Positions 14,422 through 22,533 of a DNA stretch of 32,377 bases are shown piece by piece (the stretch's first letter is position 1; each line of letters starts with the position of its first letter). Location of the stretch: positions 117,953-150,329 of the forward strand of contig JAJDAN010000034.1 of the NCBI GenBank assembly GCA_029261855.1, written 5' to 3'. Both the position numbers and the translations under genes were made by a program. This DNA comes from Deltaproteobacteria bacterium (GTDB taxonomy: Bacteria > Myxococcota_A > UBA9160 > UBA4427). Under the pieces are notes generated by a model. The model was given only the letters and a program-made list of their open reading frames with translations. It was not told the origin of the DNA and did not search any database.

Positions 14422-15516
14422 GTGCGGGTGAACATCGTTCCGTCTTCGAGACCGTCGGAAGCCGACCCGCGCCGGGTGGCTGCCGAGTTCAGCGCGCTGC
14501 TGGACCGCGGCTTCAAGCTGCGGCCGGCGGGCACCGCAAAACAGGACCCCGAACGCGCGCTGCGCCGCTACAAGCCGCGCTACGCCATCGACCTGTTCGA
14601 TACCCGCTACTACCTCACGGACATCCGACAGAACCCGGACATCCGTTTCTTCGTCGCGTACGTGCGACTCGGCGAACGCAAGTCGCTCTACCCCCGCATC
14701 TTCTACAAGGACGTGTCCCTCGTCTGGCGGTCGGCGTCGCACTTCGTCCGTTCGGAAAACGAGAACTGGATCGGCAAGGGTGAGCTGCGGACGGAAGTCA
14801 TAGACGGCGAGGAGTACGGGGTCTCCGCGGAGGAGACCACGGACCTGCCGCTCGAGATCCAGACCGCCCTCGAGATGCTCCTGCGCAACGCCCAGCGGAT
14901 CCCGACGGATCACAAGGCGGTCGAGCTCATCCTGCGGCGGGGGGGCGACAACCGCATCGCCGCCTTTGCCGACTTCACGCGGCCCCGCGAGAACGCACGC
15001 TCGGACCCGGCCAACCTCGTCAACGGCGGTCGTACGATCGCGCGCTTCACCCGCCCGGGAGACCCGCGCTCGCTGGTCATCGAGCGGGGCTACGAGCCGG
15101 ACTTCGAAGACGGCATCCTCGAGCACACGGTGTCCAAGAGCCGGCTCTACGGCGGCAAGCTCGAGCGCTTCCGGATCGTGTCCACGAACCGCGAGGTCCA
15201 GTACCTGTTCATGGCCGGGCCGAAGCAAGTCTGGATCATTCCGCCACAGGCGACGTCCCGTCTCATCACCTCCTACGGCGTGCGAGCCATCGACGTCATC
15301 ACCGACGAGGACCTGTGCCTGCCGGGGTTCGAATACCACTTCCTCGACGAGACCGAGGACCCCCCGGAATGGGTGAGCCAGATTCCGCCCGGCTTCGTCG
15401 GCGAGCCGAGCCCCCTCGACCCGGACCGCTGCAACGCCTCGGCCTGGATCGACCGCATGCCGGTCGTGAAGCAGTTCCGGAAAGAGGTCTTGGGCCGTCC
15501 CCGGCCGAGGCGGTAG
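14422..15516 (+). CDS. Soluble protein of unknown function
   Basis: I do not recognise this 364-residue protein. It has no signal peptide and no membrane segment and is rich in Arg, Asp and aromatic residues. Notable segments are YKPRYAIDLFDTRYYLTDIRQNPDIRFFVAYVRLG, FYKDVSLVWRSASHFVRSENENWIGKG (about 96-120), MAGPKQVWIIPPQATSRLI and LPGFEYHFLDE. The frame is open well upstream, but those codons are antisense to the divergent SDR. The first usable starts are GTG at 14422 and GTG at 14428, both with poor Shine-Dalgarno sequences. Codon and GC use match the neighbours and the motif-like density argues for a genuine protein. It is divergent from the SDR and is followed 9 bp later by a secreted-protein gene. 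Confidence 0.75.
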   Translation: MRVNIVPSSRPSEADPRRVAAEFSALLDRGFKLRPAGTAKQDPERALRRYKPRYAIDLFDTRYYLTDIRQNPDIRFFVAYVRLGERKSLYPRIFYKDVSLVWRSASHFVRSENENWIGKGELRTEVIDGEEYGVSAEETTDLPLEIQTALEMLLRNAQRIPTDHKAVELILRRGGDNRIAAFADFTRPRENARSDPANLVNGGRTIARFTRPGDPRSLVIERGYEPDFEDGILEHTVSKSRLYGGKLERFRIVSTNREVQYLFMAGPKQVWIIPPQATSRLITSYGVRAIDVITDEDLCLPGFEYHFLDETEDPPEWVSQIPPGFVGEPSPLDPDRCNASAWIDRMPVVKQFRKEVLGRPRPRR

Positions 15517-15519
15517 AAT
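15490..15519 (+). promoter_or_regulatory. Possible promoter giving a leaderless transcript
   Basis: TTGGGC (15490-15495) and TAGAAT (15514-15519) are separated by 18 bases. A start about seven bases after the -10 box would fall on or next to the ATG at 15526, and that gene has no Shine-Dalgarno. The -10 box coincides with the stop codon of the upstream gene. Confidence 0.35.
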
Positions 15520-15525
15520 CCGCGC

Positions 15526-16317
15526 ATGATGAAGTCACGACTCCTATCCACCAGCCTCTACCTCTCGATCACGGCGCTGATCCTCGCGTCGGCTGCCTCC
15601 GCGGCGGATGGCCCGGTCATCCCGCTGCCGGCCAAGGACGCCAAGGCCCTCGAGCTGCTCGGAAAGGGCGTCGTCGGCAAGGCGATCCCGGCCCCTCCCC
15701 TCGACGACCTCGTCTCCTGGTACATGGGGACGCCCGGGGGCGGCGACTGGACCTACAACGTCACCAAGGGCGACGTGGCGAACGCGCACGTCGAGTCGAT
15801 CCGCCCGGCGCCCGACCGGGCCGGGAACAAGGCCTGGAGCCAGAAGATCGGCGACCTCTACTTGCAACACATGCTCGAGCTCAAGGACGGGAGCATCGGC
15901 AAGTCCGGAGAGGACGACCTCTCCATGTCCTACGGCTGCCACTTCCATCCCGGCATCGTGCTGCCTCCGGGACTCGCGGCCGGCAAGTCACTCCACGTGA
16001 CGCAGAAGGCGCTGGCCTACAAGATCGGTCATCCCGACCACACGGCCTATACCGGCGACATGGACATCAAGTTCACCTACATCGGCGCCTACGAGGTCAA
16101 CACTCCGGCCGGCACCTTCCCGGCCGCGCTCGTGCGCGCCGAGTTCGACATCAAGATCGGCCCCGCGAAGGTCAAGGACGTGCAGTACGCGTTCTACTCC
16201 AAGGGCGTTGGCAAGGTCGCCGAGATCGAAGCGCTGCGTGTTTCCGCGCTGCTGATCTACCACTCGGACGACAAGACCGCGAAGGTGCTCGCGAAGAAGC
16301 CCGTTCGCGCCAAGTAG
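15526..16317 (+). CDS. Secreted protein, DUF3108-like
   Basis: A 263-residue protein. Residues 1-27 form a Sec signal peptide (LLSTSLYLSITALILASAASA|A). The mature part is beta-rich, with Gly-Asp turns. The C-terminal segment YIGAYEVNTPAGTFPAALVRAEFDIKI....YAFYSKGVGKVAEIEALRV resembles the 'thresholded' repeats seen in DUF3108-type periplasmic proteins, where an assayed product is unknown. A single YGCHFHPG motif (about 136-143), with Cys and two His, could bind metal but is unsupported otherwise. No Shine-Dalgarno precedes the ATG pair at the start. The gene converges with pqiB across 42 bp of short tandem repeats. Confidence 0.7.
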   Translation: MMKSRLLSTSLYLSITALILASAASAADGPVIPLPAKDAKALELLGKGVVGKAIPAPPLDDLVSWYMGTPGGGDWTYNVTKGDVANAHVESIRPAPDRAGNKAWSQKIGDLYLQHMLELKDGSIGKSGEDDLSMSYGCHFHPGIVLPPGLAAGKSLHVTQKALAYKIGHPDHTAYTGDMDIKFTYIGAYEVNTPAGTFPAALVRAEFDIKIGPAKVKDVQYAFYSKGVGKVAEIEALRVSALLIYHSDDKTAKVLAKKPVRAK

Positions 16318-16321
16318 GCCC

Positions 16322-16360
16322 CAGCCGAAGCCCCCCAGTCGAAGCCCCAGTCGGAGCCCT
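16322..16360. repeat. Imperfect 12-14-nt tandem repeat in a convergent gap
   Basis: Three units starting CAGCCGAAGCCC (16322), CAGTCGAAGCCC (16336) and CAGTCGGAGCCC (16348) fill the space between the ends of the secreted-protein gene and pqiB. No terminator hairpin is apparent in the same gap. Confidence 0.6.
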
Positions 16361-17859
16361 CAGCGGCGGCGCTTCAGGTGTCCGTGGCGCCGTTCGTGCT
16401 TCGGGGCATCGACGCTCACAGTCGCCTCCTGCTTGTCCGCCTTGGCTTCCTCCTCGCTCTTGCCGTCGTGGTGGAAGAACTCCGACACGGCTGATTCCAC
16501 CTTCTTGACTTCTCCGGTCACCGCCGCCTTGACCTCGCCGGCCGTCGAAGCCTCGGCGGGAGCCTTCGCGGCATCGCCCGTCGCACTCGTCTCTGGGCGG
16601 CTGCCCCGCCAGAGACCCGGATCCCAGTCGAGCCACTTGTCCTTGACCTCCGAGTGGAGCTCGAAGACCGATCCCGCCTTCACGCGACCTCCCGGCGGGT
16701 CCGGGGTCGCGAAGGCCACGCCCCCCGACAGCAGGGCTTCGAGAGATTCGGCGTGGATGTGCAACCCAGTGAGACCGAGATTCGCGCTGATCCCACTCGC
16801 GTTCCAGAAGACGGAATTGGTCCGCACCAGGTGCGCGTAGCGGCTCTCGATGTTCAGCTCGACGCGCAGCCGACGCGAGTCGCGGGCAAGCACGCTCGAG
16901 ACCACCTCGCCGACCGGAAGCTCTCGATAGCTGACCCGGTCCCCCACCTTGACGCCTCCCAGGTGCGGCGCCTCGACCACGACACGCAGCCCTCCGTACT
17001 TGTAGCGGTAGCTCTCGAGGGCGGCGCGGGAGGGATGCAGGAAGAACGAGTCCCCTCCCTTGACCTCCGGCGACGCGTCGCCCCTGGGTGAATCGAACGC
17101 GACACCTCCGGCGATGATGGCGGCGAGCGACGGGCTCTTCAACGAGATCTCGCCGAGGCTCGCCGAGACCTGCAGCCCGCCCGCGTTCCAGAAGCGGCTG
17201 TCCTGGCGCACGAGATGCTCGTTGTCCTTTTCGAAGTAGAGGTGGATCAAGAAGCCCCGACCGTCCTTTTCGCGTTCGAAGGCCTCGACCTTCCCGACCT
17301 CCTCCTCGAGGTAGTAGACCCGGGTGCCGACACTGATCGAGTAGAGCTCCTCCGCATGCAGGACGACACGCAGGCCACCTTGGGACAGGGGCGCGATGGG
17401 CGGGTTCACCATTCCCTTGAACTGCCTCTGCTCCTTGTCCTTGATGTCGCCCAGGCGCATGGCGAGATAGGCGCCGGAGAGCAGGGTCCCGAGCCCCGAG
17501 ATCTGCCCCCCGCCGACGCGGGGATGCTCGATCCAGAAGAGGGCGCTCTCGGTGAGGTACGGCTTCGCATCCGGATCGATGGAGCAGTGGAGCTCGACAC
17601 CGTTGCCCCCCTCGGCAACCTTGATCTTCTCGACCATCCCGACGTCGACCGAGCGGAACTTGATCTTGGTCTTGCCTTCTTCGAGCCACTCGGCGTCCGG
17701 ATAGGTGATCACGATGTCGATGCCGCGATTCTCCCACGCGTTCCAGCCCATGTAGCCACCGACGAGAACGGCGATCACCGGGATCAGCCACACCAGGGAT
17801 ACGCCGCGGCCCTTCGCGACGACCACCTCGGGCAGCTCTTCCGGGTTTCCTGTACTCAT
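16360..17859 (-). CDS. pqiB: PqiB-like protein with three MCE domains
   Basis: A 499-residue membrane-anchored MCE protein. It has a short cytosolic tail, one membrane helix (about 20-40) and three MCE/MlaD domains: roughly 44-140 (FRSVDVGMVEKIKV), 160-265 and 290-400 (the last with GVKVGDRVSYRELPVGEVVSSV). A low-complexity charged C-terminus follows (about 425-499, ending HERRHGHLKRRR). E. coli PqiB has the same three-MCE plan and forms a tube across the periplasm for lipid transport between membranes. The start ATG overlaps the stop of the upstream PqiA half by four bases (ATGA). I see no PqiC-type lipoprotein gene next to it. Confidence 0.92.
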   Translation of the reverse strand: MSTGNPEELPEVVVAKGRGVSLVWLIPVIAVLVGGYMGWNAWENRGIDIVITYPDAEWLEEGKTKIKFRSVDVGMVEKIKVAEGGNGVELHCSIDPDAKPYLTESALFWIEHPRVGGGQISGLGTLLSGAYLAMRLGDIKDKEQRQFKGMVNPPIAPLSQGGLRVVLHAEELYSISVGTRVYYLEEEVGKVEAFEREKDGRGFLIHLYFEKDNEHLVRQDSRFWNAGGLQVSASLGEISLKSPSLAAIIAGGVAFDSPRGDASPEVKGGDSFFLHPSRAALESYRYKYGGLRVVVEAPHLGGVKVGDRVSYRELPVGEVVSSVLARDSRRLRVELNIESRYAHLVRTNSVFWNASGISANLGLTGLHIHAESLEALLSGGVAFATPDPPGGRVKAGSVFELHSEVKDKWLDWDPGLWRGSRPETSATGDAAKAPAEASTAGEVKAAVTGEVKKVESAVSEFFHHDGKSEEEAKADKQEATVSVDAPKHERRHGHLKRRR

Positions 17860-18542
17860 GACTTCTCCTTGGGTCTTTCGAGCTGGGGTGCGTCGGGCTC
17901 AGGTTCGGGGTGCGGTGCTTCGGGCTGACCGGCCCCGTCCCAGATGAGACGGGGGTCGAAGCTCATGGCGGCCAACATCGTCAAGACGACGACGGCCGCG
18001 AACCAGGTCGCTCCTTCGCCGGCGCGGACGTTCGCGAGCGCGCCGAGCTGGATCAGCGCCACCGTGATCGACACGACGAAAACGTCCAACATCGACCAGT
18101 GCCCGACGATCTCGACGATACGGTACAGCCGCGTGCGGTCCGCCGGGCGCTGCCGACGGCGCAAATGGACCGACAACAGCAACAGCGTGAGCACCAACAG
18201 CTTGGTCCCGGGCACCATGATGCTGGCCACGAAGATGAGCCCGCCGACCGCCCACCAACCCGCCTGGAACATCGTGATGACGCCCGTGAAGATGGTGTCG
18301 GTCTGCGACTGGCCGAGATGGCTGACGACCATCACCGGGTACAGATTCGCCGGGATGTAGAACACGTAGGCGGCGATCAGGAAGCACCACGAACGGCGTA
18401 GGGAGTCGGCCTTGCGCAAACCCATCCGAGCGCCACAGCGGCTGCAGGACATCCCGGTCCCGGCCGGGAGGCTCGGCACCCGGTGCAGCTTCTCGCAGAT
18501 CGCGCAGCGCGCGATCCCCTGGCTGGCCGCCCATGTCGTCAC
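17856..18542 (-). CDS. pqiA: PqiA-family membrane protein, second half
   Basis: A 228-residue protein equivalent to the C-terminal PqiA domain of E. coli PqiA. A zinc-ribbon-like CxxC pair opens it (Cys13/Cys16 and Cys33/Cys36: CAIC...CSRC). About four membrane helices follow, with the family segments IPANLYPVM, FTGVITMFQAGWWAVGGLIFVASIMVPGTKLL and HWSMLDVFVVSI. An acidic Pro/Glu tail ends the protein. It starts at GTG 18542, which overlaps the stop of the first half by four bases (GTGA); its own stop overlaps the pqiB start. In E. coli both halves are one polypeptide; here they are two coupled genes. Together with PqiB they should make an envelope lipid-transport complex. Confidence 0.9.
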   Translation of the reverse strand: MTTWAASQGIARCAICEKLHRVPSLPAGTGMSCSRCGARMGLRKADSLRRSWCFLIAAYVFYIPANLYPVMVVSHLGQSQTDTIFTGVITMFQAGWWAVGGLIFVASIMVPGTKLLVLTLLLLSVHLRRRQRPADRTRLYRIVEIVGHWSMLDVFVVSITVALIQLGALANVRAGEGATWFAAVVVLTMLAAMSFDPRLIWDGAGQPEAPHPEPEPDAPQLERPKEKS

Positions 18543-19135
18543 TGGAGCGCCTCGATGCGCGTCCACAGTGCCTCCGTTTCGAGTGCCCCACGTGCCGCCG
18601 TGAGCAGGCCGATCAAGCCGAAGAACGCATACGCGCCGGGGTCGAGGCTGACCTGCGCCATCATGGCGAGCTTGACGGCGGCCACGATCACCGCGAGCAG
18701 GTAGACCTCGAGCATGCTCCAGGTCGCCAGACGGCTCGAGGCCCTGGCCGCGAACACCATCCCCGGGACCTTCAGCCCCAGCAGCGTCGGCACGAGCGCC
18801 CAGATGTGGAGCATGATCTCGAAGAAGGGGGCGATGACCGTCGTCAGCAGGATGAGACCGGCGAGCGGGACGAAGCCTGCCTGCGCCAGATCGATCACAC
18901 CGCTCAGGATGCGGTTGTGCTGTACCTGGCCTTCCAGCGACACGGTCATGAACGAGAGGGTGTTCGACAGGATCAGCAGCACGAGCGCGCCGATGGTGAA
19001 CGCCAGCGTTCGTTCGAGCGAGTCCGCGTCGCTTCCGTAGAGCCGTTCCCCGCAACGCGAGCAGGCCGCTCGTTCGCCCCGCCCGAGCGGGAGGCCCCGG
19101 TGGAGCAGGTCGCAAGACTCGCATGCGATGAGCAC
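18539..19135 (-). CDS. pqiA: PqiA-family membrane protein, first half
   Basis: A 198-residue protein equivalent to the N-terminal PqiA domain. The zinc-ribbon cysteines are Cys5/Cys8 and Cys25/Cys28 (CESC...CSRC). They are followed by about four membrane helices with SNTLSFMTVSL, LIDLAQAGF-like and HIWALVPTLLGLKVPGMVF segments and the WSMLEVYLLAVIVAAVKL signature. The start is taken as GTG 19135 because GGAGG stands five bases ahead; a GTG at 19147 is the alternative. It is the first gene of the pqiA-pqiA-pqiB operon and is divergent from the DUF4410 lipoprotein gene across 135 bp. Confidence 0.9.
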   Translation of the reverse strand: MLIACESCDLLHRGLPLGRGERAACSRCGERLYGSDADSLERTLAFTIGALVLLILSNTLSFMTVSLEGQVQHNRILSGVIDLAQAGFVPLAGLILLTTVIAPFFEIMLHIWALVPTLLGLKVPGMVFAARASSRLATWSMLEVYLLAVIVAAVKLAMMAQVSLDPGAYAFFGLIGLLTAARGALETEALWTRIEALQ

Positions 19136-19206
19136 GTCGACCTCCACGGCGAGGGGTGAAATCCCGGTTGCGACTCCGCCCGCAGAGATTAACCCAGCGA
19201 CCGCTG

Positions 19207-19236
19207 TTGTAGGCGCCGATGGCCGTGATCTAGAGT
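19207..19236 (+). promoter_or_regulatory. Possible sigma-70-type promoter for the DUF4410 gene
   Basis: TTGTAG (19207-19212) and TAGAGT (19231-19236) are 18 bases apart, 34 bases before the ATG at 19271. The -10 box resembles the TAGAAT proposed at 15514. Weak matches only. Confidence 0.3.
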
Positions 19237-19270
19237 CACTGCCCACACCGACCACCCGGAGAACCGACCC

Positions 19271-19996
19271 ATGTCCCGATCGTTCCGCATCGTGCCCGTC
19301 TCGCTCCTCTCTCTCCTCTCTCTCGTCTTGGCTGCCGGCTGCACCAGCGTTCAGCAGCAGGAGATGTACGCCGGGTCGCTGCCTCGCCCCGAACAGATCA
19401 TCGTGTTCGATTTTGCGGCAACGCCCCAGGACGTGGAGCTCGACTCGGGCCTGACCTCCAAGGCTCTCCGCGCCATGAAAAAGGAGACCGTCCCCGAAGA
19501 GCAGGCCAAGGCCGCCCGCAAGGTCTCGCACGAGGTCGCGAAGAAGCTGGTGAAGGAGATCTCGGACATGGGGCTTCCTGCGGTTCTGGCGAACGAGCCG
19601 GGGATCGAGGGCACCTCCGTCAACATGCTGGTTCGGGGGACCTTCGTCTCCATCGACGAGGGAGACCAGGACGAGCGCGTCGCCATCGGCCTGGGTGTGG
19701 GCCGGAGCAGCGTCATCATCGAGGTCGAGCTGGTGGACTGGTCGCCCGCCGGCGAGACGGTCGTCGATCGCTTCAAGGTCACGGCCAAGAGCGCTCGCAA
19801 TCCCGGCGCGGCGGAGACCATGGGCGTCGGTGCCGTCGCCGGGCACCTGCTGCTCTCGACTGCCATAACGGCCGGGTCCCAGACCGCTTCCGAGACGTTC
19901 GGCGCCAGCATCGAAGCCGACAGCAGCCGCGCCGCTTCGAACTCCGCCAAGATGATGAAGAAGTTCTTCGTCCGACAGGGCTGGATCCAGGACTGA
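19271..19996 (+). CDS. DUF4410-like lipoprotein
   Basis: A 241-residue lipoprotein precursor. The signal peptide has a Leu/Ser-rich core (encoded by a CT-rich microsatellite) and a good lipobox LAAGC with Cys24. The mature region starts IIVFDFAATPQDVELDSG, as in DUF4410 proteins. It then has the ALRAMKKETVPEEQAKAARKVSHEVAKKLVKEI helix and a beta-rich core (NMLVRGTFVSIDEGDQDERVAIGLGVGRSSV). The glycine-rich end of that core is the usual family feature. The function is unknown; localisation is probably the outer membrane. GGAG lies nine bases before the ATG. Confidence 0.78.
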   Translation: MSRSFRIVPVSLLSLLSLVLAAGCTSVQQQEMYAGSLPRPEQIIVFDFAATPQDVELDSGLTSKALRAMKKETVPEEQAKAARKVSHEVAKKLVKEISDMGLPAVLANEPGIEGTSVNMLVRGTFVSIDEGDQDERVAIGLGVGRSSVIIEVELVDWSPAGETVVDRFKVTAKSARNPGAAETMGVGAVAGHLLLSTAITAGSQTASETFGASIEADSSRAASNSAKMMKKFFVRQGWIQD

Positions 19997-20023
19997 TCCG
20001 AAGTCCGGACGGCCCACAGGCAC

Positions 20024-20029
20024 GGAGGG
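20024..20029 (+). promoter_or_regulatory. Shine-Dalgarno that points to an ATC start
   Basis: GGAGGG, followed by five bases and then ATC at 20035-20037. No ATG, GTG or TTG stands at a usable distance. The next in-frame TTG (20125) and ATG would remove the conserved GGKARGL motif of the encoded enzyme. Confidence 0.65.
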
Positions 20030-20034
20030 CAGCC

Positions 20035-22533
20035 ATCTCGAGTTCCACCGACACGCCGCGCGAGCCGCGGATCGTCCCGCTGAGTGACGCCGACGATCCG
20101 GCCTTCGGGGGCAAGGCCAGGGGCTTGGCGCGACTGCTCGCCATGGGTCTGCCCGTGCCGCCCGGGTTCGTGGTCGTCGACGCCAGCCCCGGGCGACTTC
20201 CGAAGGACCTGGCGGATCGCTACCGCAAGCTCGGCGCCGGACCCGTCGCCGTGCGCTCTTCCGCCCTGGGCGAGGACTCGGCCGAGGCGAGCTTCGCCGG
20301 CCAGTACGAGACCGTCCTCGACGTGGAAGGCGAGCCCGCCCTCGAGGCCGCCGTCGAGCGTTGCCTGGCCTCGCTCCACAGCGAACGGGCGTCGGCCTAC
20401 GGCGCGGTCCGTGTCGACGCCGACTCGGACGCTCGGAACGCCGAAGGCCCTCGTATGTGCGTCGTGGTGCAGCGCATGGTCGACGCCCGTTCCGCCGGCG
20501 TCCTGTTCACCGTCGATCCCGCCACCGGACGACGCGCCCATGCCGTGGTCGACGCAGTCGAAGGACTCGGGGAGGCGCTCGTCAGCGGTCACGCGTCGCC
20601 GGACCACTACGTGCTCGACCGGGCGGGTCGCTGCGTCAGCGAGACTCTCGCGGGCGGCTCGCGCGTCCTCACCCGCGAAGACCAGATCGCGCTCGTCGAG
20701 GCGGCCCGAGCCGCCGCCGCTCGCGAGGGCCACCCGCTCGACCTCGAGTGGGCCATCGACCGCAACGAACGGATCTACTGGCTGCAAGCGCGTCCCATCA
20801 CGAACCTGTGCGTCGACCCCACCGAGCTCGACACTCCGGTCGTGGCACCGAGCCACGTCTTCACGCGCTGCAACATCGGCGAGATGTTCCCCGGCGCCTG
20901 TACACCTCTTTCGTTCTCGTTCACGGCGCGCGGCATCGATGTCGGCATGCAGCGCATGCACCAGCGCATCGGCATTCGGCGGGACATCACCGACGAGTCC
21001 ATCTTCGTCGCCATGTTCCACCGGAACCTCTTCTTGAACCTCACCACGATGGCCGCCACCGCGACCCAGGCATTCGGCTCGAGCGCCGACCAGATGGCGC
21101 TCTCGATCTGCGGCCGTCCCATCACCGAATTCGACATTCAGGCGCCCGCCCCGCCGTCGATCCCGCGCAGGCTCGTGAACGGGACTCGATACCTCGGATA
21201 CCTGCTGGGGCAACGCCGGGCACGGCGCGACATGTCGAAGCTTCGGAGAGAGCTGAATGCTCTCTCCGAGGAAACGGCGGCCGCCGAGGAAGGCGATCCC
21301 GCGCTCCGCTGCCGCAGCTGCTGGGATGTGATCGACGCGCGCTTCGACGCCATCTACCACGCCATGGATCTCCATCTCATCTCGTCGGCCGGGTCCGGCG
21401 TGCTGTCCACAGTGCTGCTCTCGGTGGTCGCGAAGGGCGAGACACCCCGGGACGAGCACCACGCCGCCGTGGCGGCACTGTTGGCCGGCGCCGAGGGAGT
21501 GGAGAGTGCCGACATCGCCGCGGGAGCCGACCGGGTGCGAGACGCCATCGGCGCCCATCCACAAGGGCGCGACCGCTTCGGCAACGCCGAGGCCCACGCC
21601 GCCCACGCGTGGCTCGGGTCCGATGAGAGCGGCCCCGCCGGCGCGGCCTACGCCGAGTACCTCGAGCGACACGGGCACCGCACCGTCAAGGAGCTCGAGC
21701 TTCGCCAGCCCGAATGGCGCGAAGACCCGCGGCCCCTGATCCGGTCGCTTCAGGCGTCGGTCCGGGGACTGCAGGCGCGACGCGCCGCGCGGGCGCCCGT
21801 CACCGAGGTGCCGGCACCCGCCAGCCGTAGTGTTCGGATCCTGACGCGGATGGCTCGTCAGGCGGTGCGGTCCCGCGAAGAGACCAAGAGCGGCCTGGTC
21901 GACGTGACGACCCGCTTCAAGCGCGCCTACCGACTCCTGGGATCCCTCGCGGCAGCCGACGGGCTCTTGCCCGACGCCGACGCTGTCTTCTTCCTCACCC
22001 ACACGGAGCTCGGGCACCTGGTGCGCGGCGACCGGCCCGACCTCGGCGAGCACGCCGCCGCGCGACGTGCCCTGCACGACCACCTCGACACCCTGAGCTT
22101 CCCGGACGTCTTCATGGGCGCCGCCGAGCCGGAAGCACCCGCGCCCGCCGACCCGAACGCCACCCGGGTGACGGGCGCGCCGGTGAGCCGTGGGCGGGTC
22201 GAGGGCAACGCGCGGATCGTGATGCGACTCGAGGACGCCGAAGCCCTGCAGGAAGGCGAGATCCTGATCGCCCGGGTCACCGACGTGGGCTGGACGCCGT
22301 ACTTCAGTCTGGTCGCGGGCCTCGTGACCGACGTCGGAAGCGCCGTCTCGCACGGCGCGGTGGTCGCCCGCGAATACGGCCTGCCCGCGGTCGTCAACAC
22401 CCGCAACGCCACGAGCGTGTTCCGGACCGGAGACCGCATACGCCTCGACGGCGACCACGGGATCGTTGAGAAAGTGGAGCGAGTGGAGCGAGTGGAGAGG
22501 GTGGAGAGGGTGGAGAACGAAGACGAGGTCTAG
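20035..22533 (+). CDS. PEP synthase/rifampicin phosphotransferase-like enzyme
   Basis: An 832-residue enzyme with an N-terminal ATP-grasp domain of the PEP/pyruvate-binding type (about 15-265). This has GGKARGL (25-31), VPPGFVV, AVRSSALGEDSAEASFAGQYET (72-93), VQRMV, AGVLFTVDP and WAIDR...IYWLQARPIT. A middle domain of about 480 residues follows, then a C-terminal swivelling domain (about 695-800) with the phospho-His in GSAVSHGAVVAREYGLPAV (His773). This layout, without the PEP-binding TIM barrel, is that of rifampicin phosphotransferase and related enzymes, which use ATP to phosphorylate a substrate through the His domain. The middle domain decides the substrate and I cannot name it. The protein ends in VER repeats. 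Start: ATC, as argued for the upstream Shine-Dalgarno. Antibiotic inactivation is possible but not shown. Confidence 0.88.
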   Translation: MSSSTDTPREPRIVPLSDADDPAFGGKARGLARLLAMGLPVPPGFVVVDASPGRLPKDLADRYRKLGAGPVAVRSSALGEDSAEASFAGQYETVLDVEGEPALEAAVERCLASLHSERASAYGAVRVDADSDARNAEGPRMCVVVQRMVDARSAGVLFTVDPATGRRAHAVVDAVEGLGEALVSGHASPDHYVLDRAGRCVSETLAGGSRVLTREDQIALVEAARAAAAREGHPLDLEWAIDRNERIYWLQARPITNLCVDPTELDTPVVAPSHVFTRCNIGEMFPGACTPLSFSFTARGIDVGMQRMHQRIGIRRDITDESIFVAMFHRNLFLNLTTMAATATQAFGSSADQMALSICGRPITEFDIQAPAPPSIPRRLVNGTRYLGYLLGQRRARRDMSKLRRELNALSEETAAAEEGDPALRCRSCWDVIDARFDAIYHAMDLHLISSAGSGVLSTVLLSVVAKGETPRDEHHAAVAALLAGAEGVESADIAAGADRVRDAIGAHPQGRDRFGNAEAHAAHAWLGSDESGPAGAAYAEYLERHGHRTVKELELRQPEWREDPRPLIRSLQASVRGLQARRAARAPVTEVPAPASRSVRILTRMARQAVRSREETKSGLVDVTTRFKRAYRLLGSLAAADGLLPDADAVFFLTHTELGHLVRGDRPDLGEHAAARRALHDHLDTLSFPDVFMGAAEPEAPAPADPNATRVTGAPVSRGRVEGNARIVMRLEDAEALQEGEILIARVTDVGWTPYFSLVAGLVTDVGSAVSHGAVVAREYGLPAVVNTRNATSVFRTGDRIRLDGDHGIVEKVERVERVERVERVENEDEV
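22474..22518 (+). repeat. Five 9-nt units encoding a Val-Glu-Arg tail
   Basis: GTGGAGCGA (twice), GTGGAGAGG (twice) and GTGGAGAAC follow one another in frame at the 3' end of the PEP-utilising enzyme gene. They code VER-VER-VER-VER-VEN. The array has slippage-prone near-identity and should vary in copy number between strains. Confidence 0.85.
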
